NCBI GenBank assembly: GCA_031289015.1
Contig: JAITQG010000048.1
Coordinates: 1 to 64,000 of the forward strand
Reading direction: 5' to 3'
Length of the DNA: 64,000 nucleotides
DNA from: Lactobacillaceae bacterium
GTDB taxonomy: Bacteria; Bacillota; Bacilli; Lactobacillales; Lactobacillaceae
The stretch's first letter is position 1; every line of letters starts with the position of its first letter. The translations under genes were made by a program, and so were the position numbers. A model generated the notes under the pieces. That model worked only from the letters and a program-made list of their open reading frames with translations. It made no database searches and was not told the origin of the DNA. Shown in pieces: positions 21,251-31,001 of this stretch.

Positions 21251-22090
21251 TTACTTCAAATCGTCCATGGCAACCATATCCATGTCCGTGTAGGTGATAT
21301 TTTCCCCACACATCGCCCAGATAAAGCTGTAATTGCTCGTTCCTACGCCGGTGTGAATCGACCAACTTGGACTGATAATCGCTTGTTCATTATCAACGAC
21401 CAAATGCTTAGTCGCGTCAGGTTGGCCCATCATATGAAAGACCTTGTTAGGGGCCGCCATATCAAAGTAGACATAAGCTTCCATCCGGCGTTCATGCGTA
21501 TGACACGGCATTGTATTCCAGGCACTACCAGGTTCCAAAATCGTATAGCCCATTTGCAATTGACATGAATCACACACATTGGGGTGGATATATTGATAAA
21601 TATTGCGTTCATTCATCGTCAATGGTTCACCAGTATTCATTGGTTTGATGTCATCGATGCTAATTTTCACGTTGGGATACTTGTGATGCGCTGGCGTTGA
21701 ACTGATGTAGAACTTAGCAGGAGTTGCTGCATCCACAGAACTAAACACAACATGCTCAGTTGCCTTGCCGATGTAATAGCCATCTTGTTTCTTCATTGAT
21801 TCTTTAACACCATCAATTTCAATAAAACCGTCGCCACCAATGTTGATCACGCCAAGTTCGCGCCGTTCTAAGAAATATTCCACGCCCAATTCAGTCGACA
21901 AAACAATTTCTAGCGGCTCCGTGCTTGGCGTAACCCCACCAAAAATCATCCGATCATTGTGTGTATACGTTAAATTAATTTCGCCAGGTACAAAGACCTT
22001 TTCAACTAAGAATTCACGCCGTAAATCCTCAGTCGCATAATTTTTAATATCTTCTGGACTATGTGTATAGCGCGTTGTCATCTTTTGCAT
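21251..22090 (-). CDS. kduI: 5-dehydro-4-deoxy-D-glucuronate isomerase
   Basis: MPCHTHERRMEAYVYFD cupin motif. Confidence 0.93.
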   Translation of the reverse strand: MQKMTTRYTHSPEDIKNYATEDLRREFLVEKVFVPGEINLTYTHNDRMIFGGVTPSTEPLEIVLSTELGVEYFLERRELGVINIGGDGFIEIDGVKESMKKQDGYYIGKATEHVVFSSVDAATPAKFYISSTPAHHKYPNVKISIDDIKPMNTGEPLTMNERNIYQYIHPNVCDSCQLQMGYTILEPGSAWNTMPCHTHERRMEAYVYFDMAAPNKVFHMMGQPDATKHLVVDNEQAIISPSWSIHTGVGTSNYSFIWAMCGENITYTDMDMVAMDDLK

Positions 22091-22091
22091 G

Positions 22092-23300
22092 TTATTTTTC
22101 CTCTGCCTTTCGTAAAGCTTGCATTTCAGCACTTACCAACAAAAATGGGCCGTAACCCTTGTGATCATTAGCGACAATCGGGGTTTCCATATAATACGCA
22201 TATGAACCATCACGACCCGGGAAATTGCCCCCCAGCCCCGCCATTTGGCAAATCTTGTTGACGTTCACCCATTGCACTTCTTCACCAATCGCATGACCGC
22301 GTGTTTTGATTGATAGGAACTGTTCAAGCGCATTGGTCCAAGCCTTATCGCGAATCGGTGCAAAGGTTTTTGCATCGATATAATCCAAGCGAATTGCCTT
22401 GGCCAGCGCGGCGGTAATCATTAATGACCCCGAACTCTCCAAATAATTCAGTGGCCGGGTGCCTGCATCAACAATTTGATACCATAAGCCCGTTTTTTCA
22501 CACGTGTGCTGACTCAGAGCCGTCAATAACTTAGCAAGATTGGCTTGAATTTGACGGGTACCCGCATCTTCAGGCAAATACTCAATTGTATCGACCATCG
22601 CCATGACAAACCACCCAATCGAGCGTAACCAGAAATGCGGTGATAAGCCGGTCTCTTTATCGGCCCAAGGTTGTTGCTTAGCTTCGTCATAAACGTGATA
22701 ACACAGCCCGGTGTCGGCATCGACGGTGTTTTTATACGCGTTGATGAATTGCAATTGACAATCTTTAAACGTCCCGACTTCAACCGTGCCTAATTCAGCC
22801 GTTTCATAAAATAAACCAGTGGGCTGTTCACCAAACAAATTCAGGTAACGCGTGTAAAAGACGGACCCCATGTACAAGCCATCCAACCAACATTGATATG
22901 GATAGATGCCCTTGTGCCAAAAAGTGCCATCATTTAAGCGGGGCTGATGAATCAGTTGTGAAAACAATAAATCCGCCGCATCCCGATATTTTTGCTCGCC
23001 AGTTTCGGCCAACAAATCAAGCACGGCTTTCCCATTATTGACGTGATCCAAATTGAACTCGTCATAGTTGTAGCCTTTAATTTGCGCATCATCACCAACG
23101 AATTGATCAATATTTTGCTTGATATACGCCATATATTGTGGCTTTGGGTCAAGCTGATAAATCGCATATAGTCCATTTAACGTCAACCCGTCTTCATACT
23201 CCCATTTACCTTTGAGATTGATATTAGGTTCCCGTGCCAACAAGGTATCAGCGCCCAATTGCGCCCAGTTGGTACTTAAATCACCATAACTTTTCGCCAT
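22092..23300 (-). CDS. GH105-like unsaturated rhamnogalacturonyl hydrolase
   Basis: GIYPYQCWLDGLYMGSVFYTRY; HFWLRSIGWFVMAMVDTIEYLP. Confidence 0.88.
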   Translation of the reverse strand: MAKSYGDLSTNWAQLGADTLLAREPNINLKGKWEYEDGLTLNGLYAIYQLDPKPQYMAYIKQNIDQFVGDDAQIKGYNYDEFNLDHVNNGKAVLDLLAETGEQKYRDAADLLFSQLIHQPRLNDGTFWHKGIYPYQCWLDGLYMGSVFYTRYLNLFGEQPTGLFYETAELGTVEVGTFKDCQLQFINAYKNTVDADTGLCYHVYDEAKQQPWADKETGLSPHFWLRSIGWFVMAMVDTIEYLPEDAGTRQIQANLAKLLTALSQHTCEKTGLWYQIVDAGTRPLNYLESSGSLMITAALAKAIRLDYIDAKTFAPIRDKAWTNALEQFLSIKTRGHAIGEEVQWVNVNKICQMAGLGGNFPGRDGSYAYYMETPIVANDHKGYGPFLLVSAEMQALRKAEEK

Positions 23301-23326
23301 GTCATTCCTCTACTATCTGCAGGAGC

Positions 23327-24859
23327 TTAGGATTGCACCTTGCTCTTATAGCCAACGTTGTTATTACCAAAGCAATCTTCATACTTCCAGCCCGTCAAAT
23401 CTTCAACAACTTGGCGCGCATCAGGCGTCACATCTTCAGGTGCCCCGCCTTCTTTACGCCGCTTGATTTCAGCAAGCAATTGTTGATGAATTTGCGTATT
23501 CAAGCGCATCTTTTGGGCAAAGAACATCCCAATCACGGCCATCAAACAAACGAAGAAAGCCACCCCGATAATCGCATTCAAAGCAGATTGGGGCTGGACT
23601 TCCAGATTGGCATCAAAGCCAAAGAAGGACAATGCCACGCCCAAGCCCATGATTAACCAGGCGCGGACTAATTTACCAACCATGGTCATGGCTCCAGCAT
23701 ACACGCCGGCCCGATGCCGCCCGGTCAAGGCTTCATCGATATCGGCCATAAACGTGTACGTTGACCAAGGAATGTAATACACACCCCCAGTTCCAATTCC
23801 AAAGAAGATCGTGATGCCCATAACGATGGCATAGACACCCACGGTTCCGGCACCCGTAAAGCCTGCCATGTACACAAAGCAGTACGCCAAAATCGAAATG
23901 ACCACAATCATCAAACTGGCTTGCATCGGCCGCCGATAGCCCTTTTTGGCCACCCAAATCATCACGATAAAAGTTGAGACAATTTGTAAAATACTTGACC
24001 AAGAATTCAACAACGCCACGCCCGACTTTGCCAAACCTAAGATATAGACCACAAAGAATGTGAATGTCGAGGCCCACAACCATTCAGCCCCAAAGCCAAA
24101 CAAGTACATCCCGAGTTGGGTTCTAAATGCCTTAACGCGCAACGTTGAAAAGACGTCGATGAAGAGTTTTTTCATGTTTTCTAACAATGAGCCAGCTTCA
24201 GGTTCATGCACCTCTTCAGGTGAACGTTCCCATGAATTCTTATACAAAGCAAAGACAGCGACCATCATGATGATTCCAAATGAAATCCCAGTCAGTGCAA
24301 AGGCCCATTGGTTGTTTTCGCCCAAGCGCCAAAAGAAGAAGGCGGGGATGATTTGTGACAAGAAATTAGCCAACTTACCAAAAATGGCTTTGGTACCCGT
24401 CAAAGTGGCGCGATCTTCGAAATTATCAGTCATTTCAGGCGCTAATGACTCGTATGGAATCATAATCATCGTGTACACACATTCAAACAAAATGTAGGTC
24501 ACGAGGTAGAAAATCCATTTCGCATCGGTTGGAATCCCACCAGGGAGCGGAATATAAACCAATGGATACAAGACAATCAAAGGGATTCCGATTAGCAAGA
24601 AGAAGCGGCGTCGACCAAAGCGCCGACCGATTTTGAACCGATAAAAATTGTCTGAAATGTATCCCATGATTGGGTTTGTGATTACGTCCAAATTGGTGGC
24701 AATCGTGAAAATCAACGCGGCTTTCCACGCTTCAATTCCAACGACGGTCGTATAAAAAATCAACAACCAAGTTTGCGCCATGGCCAGTGAACCTGACCCC
24801 AATAAATTAACTGAACCATAACTCAACTGATGAATCAGGCCAATCTTTTTCTTTTCCAT
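23327..24859 (-). CDS. GPH/MelB family glycoside transporter
   Basis: NPIMGYISDNFYRFKIGRRFGRRR; about 12 TM. Confidence 0.87.
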   Translation of the reverse strand: MEKKKIGLIHQLSYGSVNLLGSGSLAMAQTWLLIFYTTVVGIEAWKAALIFTIATNLDVITNPIMGYISDNFYRFKIGRRFGRRRFFLLIGIPLIVLYPLVYIPLPGGIPTDAKWIFYLVTYILFECVYTMIMIPYESLAPEMTDNFEDRATLTGTKAIFGKLANFLSQIIPAFFFWRLGENNQWAFALTGISFGIIMMVAVFALYKNSWERSPEEVHEPEAGSLLENMKKLFIDVFSTLRVKAFRTQLGMYLFGFGAEWLWASTFTFFVVYILGLAKSGVALLNSWSSILQIVSTFIVMIWVAKKGYRRPMQASLMIVVISILAYCFVYMAGFTGAGTVGVYAIVMGITIFFGIGTGGVYYIPWSTYTFMADIDEALTGRHRAGVYAGAMTMVGKLVRAWLIMGLGVALSFFGFDANLEVQPQSALNAIIGVAFFVCLMAVIGMFFAQKMRLNTQIHQQLLAEIKRRKEGGAPEDVTPDARQVVEDLTGWKYEDCFGNNNVGYKSKVQS

Positions 24860-24860
24860 T

Positions 24861-24889
24861 ATAGATACCTATCTATGTCAATGTGACAT
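24861..24889. promoter_or_regulatory. Two adjacent palindromes before the GPH transporter gene
   Basis: ATAGATA-cc-TATCTAT (24861..24876) and ATGTCA-atg-TGACAT (24875..24889). Confidence 0.35.
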
Positions 24890-24908
24890 GTTGTTTAGTG
24901 GCGTAGCA

Positions 24909-25895
24909 TTAATGTTTCGTTGGGACAATTGGCCGGCCGAGTTTGCGGGCCCGCTTTTCAAAATACATCGTGACTAATGGCGTTAAAATCGACGACACTA
25001 GCACACTTGTTGCGACAATCGCCGTGGCATTCACCGCAATGGGTGCAAATTTTGGTGCCATATCAGCAATCGCTGTTGGCACGGCCACCGCTGCACCGGC
25101 CGTTGATGACGCCGCCCAACCGGCCACCCCATCACTCCCCGTCACAAAGCGATCGACAATTGACAAAACGCCACCCGAAATTGCGACCACGGCCACGCCC
25201 ATCAAGATACCCATGAAGCCAGATTGGACAATCGCACCTAAATTGATGCTAAAGCCTAATGTGAAGGCAAAGAAGGGAATCAAGACTGGTACGGCTGGGC
25301 CAAAGAACTTACGAAAATCCTGATCCAATGAACCCAACATAATTCCTAAAGCAAACGGAATCAGCGTTGAAATCAAGGCCGTTACGGGGAATTGGGCCAT
25401 GCCGGCAATCCCCATGGTGATCATCGTCATGAATGGCCCCGACTCAATACTGATGAACGGGAAGCCCGCCGCGTCTTCATCACGCTTCAATGACGTCATC
25501 AACGCCATGTACAAGCCGCCGTTGGTTTCATTAAACGAAGCAATCACGGCCAAGGCTGACAACCCGGCAAACAAACCGGATGTGATGCCTTCTGTGGGCA
25601 ACAAATGGCCAATGATGACTCCTAAGACGCCGGCTAAAATAACTTTTGAAATTAATAATGACAAGCCTTTTTTGGCAATATAGCCCGACGATTTGAGATT
25701 AATGGTCGTCCCGACACAAAAGAAGAAGACGAACAAGATAACTGAGGTCCCCGTCAGATAATGCCCGGTAAACCCTGGCAAAAACGCCGTGGGTTCGACT
25801 GGATTGGGATAAATCGCGCGGGTCAGCGTCCCAATAAATAGAGGAACAATCATCATCCCGCCCGGAATTTTTTCAATCCGTTGTTTAATTCGCAT
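24909..25895 (-). CDS. kdgT: 2-keto-3-deoxygluconate permease
   Basis: MRIKQRIEKIPGGMMIVPLFIGTLTRAIYPNP; KdgT signature. Confidence 0.9.
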   Translation of the reverse strand: MRIKQRIEKIPGGMMIVPLFIGTLTRAIYPNPVEPTAFLPGFTGHYLTGTSVILFVFFFCVGTTINLKSSGYIAKKGLSLLISKVILAGVLGVIIGHLLPTEGITSGLFAGLSALAVIASFNETNGGLYMALMTSLKRDEDAAGFPFISIESGPFMTMITMGIAGMAQFPVTALISTLIPFALGIMLGSLDQDFRKFFGPAVPVLIPFFAFTLGFSINLGAIVQSGFMGILMGVAVVAISGGVLSIVDRFVTGSDGVAGWAASSTAGAAVAVPTAIADMAPKFAPIAVNATAIVATSVLVSSILTPLVTMYFEKRARKLGRPIVPTKH

Positions 25896-25916
25896 ATGTA
25901 TACCACCTTTTTTATT

Positions 25917-25930
25917 TGTGCACGTGCACA
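25917..25930. promoter_or_regulatory. Operator-like perfect palindrome TGTGCACGTGCACA
   Basis: 14-bp perfect palindrome upstream of kdgT; relative at 28737..28750. Confidence 0.6.
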
Positions 25931-25945
25931 TTTCATGCTTGCGGA

Positions 25946-26776
25946 TTAGCTTTGCACGATCAATTTGGCCGCGACTGGGATTTTGGCGTCTTGGGTTTGC
26001 TCCATGACCACGTAAACGAACGGTTTATGTTGCCGGATAATCGCCAGCATCCCCGCCAGATCCATCACTCCGTCGCCAATTGCGGTGGGGACAATTTGTC
26101 CATTGACCACATTGAAATCTTTGAGATGAATCGCCACAATTTTTGCCCCAAATAAATCAAAAGCGCGTTGCAAGAGTGCGGTTTGCTCTTGATATGTCGT
26201 TGCTGTAATCAAATTTGTAGCGTCCAAGATAATGCCTAATTGCGGTGAATCAATCCGTTTGAGGAGTTCCACCGTTTGATCTAATGAATAAATCGGATGG
26301 TTTAACCCCGGCTCAATCCCAATTAATATGTTGTGTTGTTCCCCCGCCTTGACTAACCGCTGAATCGAGGCAACAGCTAATTCAAAGGCTGCGGGCGTAA
26401 AGTTTTGTTCGGTGTATTGAATTTCTGGTAAAACATTGCCAGTTTCTGAAGCGACCATACTTGCCCCAAAATATTTGGCATGGGCGACATAGGCTTCAAA
26501 CTTTTGTAAAAGTTGTTCACGTGTGGCCAAATTTGGGTGAATCATATTGATGTAGCAACTCAACAGCGCAATTTGTACATCGGCTTGTTGAAATTGCTGC
26601 TTGATGAATGTGCCGTAGCCCGGTGATAAATCAGGCGCGCCACTCGGTAAATCCGGAAACGATTTACCTAGGGCTAACTGCACATTTTTGATGCCGTACG
26701 CCTTGATTTTTTGCGGTAGTTCCAGATATGAATGGCAGTCTGTCACATCATGGCCGCGAATCGTCAAATTATCCAT
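25946..26776 (-). CDS. Sugar phosphate isomerase/epimerase (AP endonuclease 2 family)
   Basis: TIM-barrel pattern LGIILDATNLI, IGIEPGLNHPI; start MDNLTIRG. Confidence 0.8.
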   Translation of the reverse strand: MDNLTIRGHDVTDCHSYLELPQKIKAYGIKNVQLALGKSFPDLPSGAPDLSPGYGTFIKQQFQQADVQIALLSCYINMIHPNLATREQLLQKFEAYVAHAKYFGASMVASETGNVLPEIQYTEQNFTPAAFELAVASIQRLVKAGEQHNILIGIEPGLNHPIYSLDQTVELLKRIDSPQLGIILDATNLITATTYQEQTALLQRAFDLFGAKIVAIHLKDFNVVNGQIVPTAIGDGVMDLAGMLAIIRQHKPFVYVVMEQTQDAKIPVAAKLIVQS

Positions 26777-26843
26777 ATAAACTCCTTTGTAAGCTAGTTT
26801 CATTCTACTTAAACTAGCGCTAAAAGTGTTGTTAGAACTATGC

Positions 26844-28709
26844 TTATTCGGCCGTTTCAAAGAAGTTTTCAACTGTCCAATTCAATTGCAGATAACTAAA
26901 TGTATACAGGCTCAAATTGGTATGATTGTTCCAGGCATGCACGTTTTGAATGGTGCCGATTGGATTTGAATTCGATGACACGCCGCTCGCCAAATTACCG
27001 TAACTCAATGAATCACGGAGCACGTGGTTGACACTCATGCCTTCACCACCTAATTTAAAGCCATTGCCATCACCCGTGATGGCAATGTTGTCGGTCCAAC
27101 CATTGTCGTGGGCCAACGAATTGGTAATTAAGACGGCGCCGATTTTGCCGATACCAACTTTATTATATAAATCATAACCATCATCGATATTGCGATACGC
27201 GCTGACATGATCAAGGTGGTTATTGGCACCTGACCGCAACTTGACTGCAAAGCCATCTGCATTGTTGTGGCTTGGATCCTCATTTAAGTAGCTGGCACAA
27301 TAGCGCACTAAATTATCGTGAGGCCAATAGGTTGTTTTCAATACATCATCACTGAGTCCTACCAGCAAGCCTGAGTCGCCATTATGATGGAAGGTCGAGT
27401 TTTCAACGACATTATGACTCCCGGCGATTTGTAAGCCGACCGTATTCGCTAGTGAGTTTTTGATTTCAACCCCCGACACGATCCAATAATCAGCATCCAA
27501 GACGATACTTTTGGTTTGCTGATTCAAATTCAACACCACTGGTAGCGTGCCTGGATTATCAAACGTCACCAAGTTAGGATTGCTCTGCGTATATTGAGCC
27601 GCACTAATCAACGTGACTGGCTTTGTTGCGGTCCCAGACACGTTGTAATTAATATAGAGTTGTTGGTCCAAATTGTACTCACCACCTTGGAGCACAATGG
27701 TTTGCCCAGGATTCACACAAGCCGTGGCCGTATAGATGTCAACTGGTTGTGCGGCCGTCCCTGTGCCTTGTCCAGTGGCGGTTGGCGCAACATAAATCGT
27801 GTCACCCACAAATGTCCGCGTGTTCATACGTGGTTGGGCAATTTTGTCTTTAGGCTCAACGGGCAAGACTGGATGCGGATCATCAACTTTGGGCCGGTCA
27901 GTCTTTGTATTAGATGTTTTTAGTTGGACATTTTTGACCACAATCTCGGCATTGCGCGCAGTATAAAAACCAACTGTATAATCAGTTGTTTGCACGCTCA
28001 ACAAATCAGGCGTATAGAAAAAATCATTACGCCCAGTAATCCACTTGCCGTGGCGGTCCACGATGCCGCCCTTAAAGCCAGAATTGTTTTTCACAAGCCG
28101 GACATTATATGTATAGTTATTGGCGGGCATGGTTGGGCTGGTGGCATCAATCACAGTTTGCTTGAGCCCCTTGGAACCTTCGCCAATCATGGAGGTCACC
28201 CCCGTCCGCTCAAAGAAAGCGGATTTACCACTAGCGCCCTTGTCTTTAACAAAGCCTCCCACAGCCACGATATTTGAAGCAATCAGATCGTCGTTATCAG
28301 TCGTCCCAATCACATCCCGCGCCATGATGCCAAAACCTTCTTGCCCATCATATGTACCACCGTTGACGTCTTCTTTGCCAAAATGTTGCACGGTAACGGT
28401 CGCCGTCAAATCAAAGTTTTTCGTTTTTGGTAATTTGGTGTAATAATATGAAATTCCATCATGATCACCCGTGATTTTACCACCGTTATTTTTAGAAAAT
28501 AAATGCACATTGCCATTGCGTAACTTTTCAACTAGATTTTTACCAGCTGCAATATTTGCACTTTGTCCAAATACCGTGGATTTCCAAGTCGTTGGCGTGC
28601 ATTTGTTAATGGTCTGGGCCGTCATGGTGGTTGGCTGCCCAAGCATGACCCCACCACAAACCAACGTGGTCAGGCCAATCATCAAAGCCCCTTGATAAGT
28701 TTTTTTCAT
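26844..28709 (-). CDS. Secreted right-handed beta-helix protein, pectate lyase-like (PL9-like)
   Basis: Signal peptide; VDIYTATACVNPGQTIVLQGGEY; HNGDSGLLVGLSDD; DGFAVKLRSGANNHLDHVSAYRNIDDGYDLYNK. Confidence 0.82.
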   Translation of the reverse strand: MKKTYQGALMIGLTTLVCGGVMLGQPTTMTAQTINKCTPTTWKSTVFGQSANIAAGKNLVEKLRNGNVHLFSKNNGGKITGDHDGISYYYTKLPKTKNFDLTATVTVQHFGKEDVNGGTYDGQEGFGIMARDVIGTTDNDDLIASNIVAVGGFVKDKGASGKSAFFERTGVTSMIGEGSKGLKQTVIDATSPTMPANNYTYNVRLVKNNSGFKGGIVDRHGKWITGRNDFFYTPDLLSVQTTDYTVGFYTARNAEIVVKNVQLKTSNTKTDRPKVDDPHPVLPVEPKDKIAQPRMNTRTFVGDTIYVAPTATGQGTGTAAQPVDIYTATACVNPGQTIVLQGGEYNLDQQLYINYNVSGTATKPVTLISAAQYTQSNPNLVTFDNPGTLPVVLNLNQQTKSIVLDADYWIVSGVEIKNSLANTVGLQIAGSHNVVENSTFHHNGDSGLLVGLSDDVLKTTYWPHDNLVRYCASYLNEDPSHNNADGFAVKLRSGANNHLDHVSAYRNIDDGYDLYNKVGIGKIGAVLITNSLAHDNGWTDNIAITGDGNGFKLGGEGMSVNHVLRDSLSYGNLASGVSSNSNPIGTIQNVHAWNNHTNLSLYTFSYLQLNWTVENFFETAE

Positions 28710-28736
28710 TATTCTTCTCCGTTACTTCGCATTAAA

Positions 28737-28750
28737 TGTTCACGTGAACA
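28737..28750. promoter_or_regulatory. Operator-like perfect palindrome TGTTCACGTGAACA
   Basis: 14-bp perfect palindrome upstream of the pectate lyase-like gene. Confidence 0.65.
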
Positions 28751-28846
28751 ATCAGCAACAAACTATCCGTTTAAACGCCTTCAGTATAGCATAGCCACTA
28801 GTTTTTAGTGTGGTTTAGCGCTTGTGTTTATTGGCAAAATAAAAAG

Positions 28847-28871
28847 CCTGAAAATCACGCTGATTTTCAGG
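28847..28871. terminator. Rho-independent terminator
   Basis: cctgaaaatca-cgc-tgattttcagg followed by T-run. Confidence 0.8.
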
Positions 28872-28917
28872 TTTTCTAAATAATGGTGAACCGATGCTGT
28901 TAGCACGGGCTTGTCAA

Positions 28918-29481
28918 TTATTTAATTTTAATTTCTTTACCAATATACGTTGACCAATTATCAGCGTTCATGCCTGGATTTAAGGCGTAAATCGCTTCTG
29001 GTGTGGTATTGTGCGCCTTCGACCAGCTAAAGAGCATTTGACCGTTGCTTAGTTCGAGCTTAGCAGTATTTTGCGCAGCTTCTGAACTCGACTTAGCAGC
29101 AGCCTCAGACTTGCTCTTGGCTTCAGCAGCGGCTTGTGATGAAGCCTTGGCTGCTGAGGCTTGCTTAGCTGCAGCAGCTTTCTTGGCAGCGGCTTTCTTT
29201 TGTGCTTTCGTCTTAGTCTCAACTTTACTCTCAGACGTGGTTGTCTTGTCCACGGCTAAAGAAGACACGGCCGTAGCATCAGCGGGCTTATTTAACTCTT
29301 GTAGGTAATTATAAACCGGCACAAAAGCCAATAACAAAATAATTGTCACTAGTACCCCAACAACGAGACTGACACGTTGGGTGCGCTTACGATTAGCTGA
29401 ACGTGAATACTTGCGTACCGGATCATCATCACTAAAAGAAGCATCCCATGGCTTAGGGTTATTTTTATCTTGATTATCCAT
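28918..29481 (-). CDS. Membrane-anchored protein with C-terminal LysM-like domain
   Basis: TM segment VSLVVGVLVTIILLLAFVPVY; Ala/Lys/Ser linker; MLFSWSKAHNTTPEAIYALNPGM..YIGKEIKIK. Confidence 0.75.
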   Translation of the reverse strand: MDNQDKNNPKPWDASFSDDDPVRKYSRSANRKRTQRVSLVVGVLVTIILLLAFVPVYNYLQELNKPADATAVSSLAVDKTTTSESKVETKTKAQKKAAAKKAAAAKQASAAKASSQAAAEAKSKSEAAAKSSSEAAQNTAKLELSNGQMLFSWSKAHNTTPEAIYALNPGMNADNWSTYIGKEIKIK

Positions 29482-29561
29482 GGTTTTCTCCTTATTTGTA
29501 GTTTTCATTACAAATAAGTTACCACATTAAGAAGCCCAATACTATCAGACTTAGTGCCTCT

Positions 29562-31001
29562 TTACCTTAAATTAAAAAGTTCGTCGATTTGGGCCTGCCA
29601 TTTTGGGATTTTTAGCTGTTTGGCGCTAAAATCAGCCGGTTGTTGCAAGCCTAACTTAGCCAAATCCAAATTCACTGACCCCACGGCCTCATAAGTGCCA
29701 TCAAAGCTTGTTGCATCTGCAAAGGCGGCTAATAATTGTGCCCGCAAAGCACCAGTGGCTTGTGCGTACTTAATCATCTGCATTAAGGCTTGTTCACGCG
29801 CAATTTCGCGTTGGGCAAAGATTTCTAGGCTTTGTTCCAACGAATACTGATGCGTGCGATAAAAATCTAGCACATTAAACTGATTGCTTCCGACATCTTC
29901 GGCCGTTAATTGATTGGCGTACACACCCCGGATCGCAGCTTCATTTGGAATCGTCCCATGAATCATCAGATATTGGACCTGTTCATCACCAGGGGCATAT
30001 AAGAGCGTGGCTAAGGCTGGTTGGCCATCACGCCCCGCCCGCCCAATTTCTTGGAGATAATCGGCGAGACTATTGCTGAGATGATAATGAATCACAAAGC
30101 GCACGTCATCTTTATCAATCCCCATGCCAAATGCTGACGTGGCCGTAATGATATCAAGCTTGCCAAACATGAATTGCTGTTGGATGCGCTGGCGGTCATT
30201 GCTATCCAACCCGGCATGGTAAGCGGCGACCCGCAAGCCGGTCTGCTCGGCCAACCACTCAGCCATACTCGTCGCTAATTTACGTGAGGCAAAGTAAATA
30301 ATCCCCGGACCTTTAGTTTGGCGCACTAACTCAGCTAATCGCGCGCGCTTGGCACCTTCATTAGGTAATTGTTCAGTATGCAAAAAAATGTTTGGCCGAT
30401 CCACCGAACGTTGATACAACTCGATATTATCTGCTGGAAAAGCAAAATGTTGCACCATCGCATTTAACATTGATGGTGTTGCCGTCGCGGTCATTAACAA
30501 GGTTTGGGGCGCGTTTAACTGTTGATAAATATGGTTTAAATTCAAATACTCAGGTCGAAAATCCGGCCCCCAACTGACCAATGTGTGAGCTTCATCGATG
30601 ACCAATAAATTAATTGGCACTTGTTGGATGGCGGTTTGGACATCGGCTTGACTCAGGGTTTCAGGGGATACAAATAAGAACCGATATTGTTGGAGTTGGC
30701 GCAAAATTAAATTACGACTCTCCCGATTAAGCAGCGAGTTGAGCGCCACCACGCGATTTTCACCGGTAAAATTCAAGCGGGCCACTTGATCTTGCATCAA
30801 GGATAGCAGTGGCGTCACAATAATGATGAGGCCGGGGCGTAATTGGCCCATCATTTGATAAATCAAGCTTTTGCCGCCCCCTGTTGGCAACATCGCTACC
30901 ATGTTTTTACCGGCTAATAAACTCGTTAAAATCTCGCGTTGACCGGGCTTAAAACTGGTAAAACCAAATTGGGTTTGTAAAACTTTGTCGATTGACTGCA
31001 T
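29562..31001 (-). CDS. recQ: RecQ family ATP-dependent DNA helicase
   Basis: MLPTGGGKSLIYQ, DEAH, EIGRAGRDGQ. Confidence 0.92.
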   Translation of the reverse strand: MQSIDKVLQTQFGFTSFKPGQREILTSLLAGKNMVAMLPTGGGKSLIYQMMGQLRPGLIIIVTPLLSLMQDQVARLNFTGENRVVALNSLLNRESRNLILRQLQQYRFLFVSPETLSQADVQTAIQQVPINLLVIDEAHTLVSWGPDFRPEYLNLNHIYQQLNAPQTLLMTATATPSMLNAMVQHFAFPADNIELYQRSVDRPNIFLHTEQLPNEGAKRARLAELVRQTKGPGIIYFASRKLATSMAEWLAEQTGLRVAAYHAGLDSNDRQRIQQQFMFGKLDIITATSAFGMGIDKDDVRFVIHYHLSNSLADYLQEIGRAGRDGQPALATLLYAPGDEQVQYLMIHGTIPNEAAIRGVYANQLTAEDVGSNQFNVLDFYRTHQYSLEQSLEIFAQREIAREQALMQMIKYAQATGALRAQLLAAFADATSFDGTYEAVGSVNLDLAKLGLQQPADFSAKQLKIPKWQAQIDELFNLR

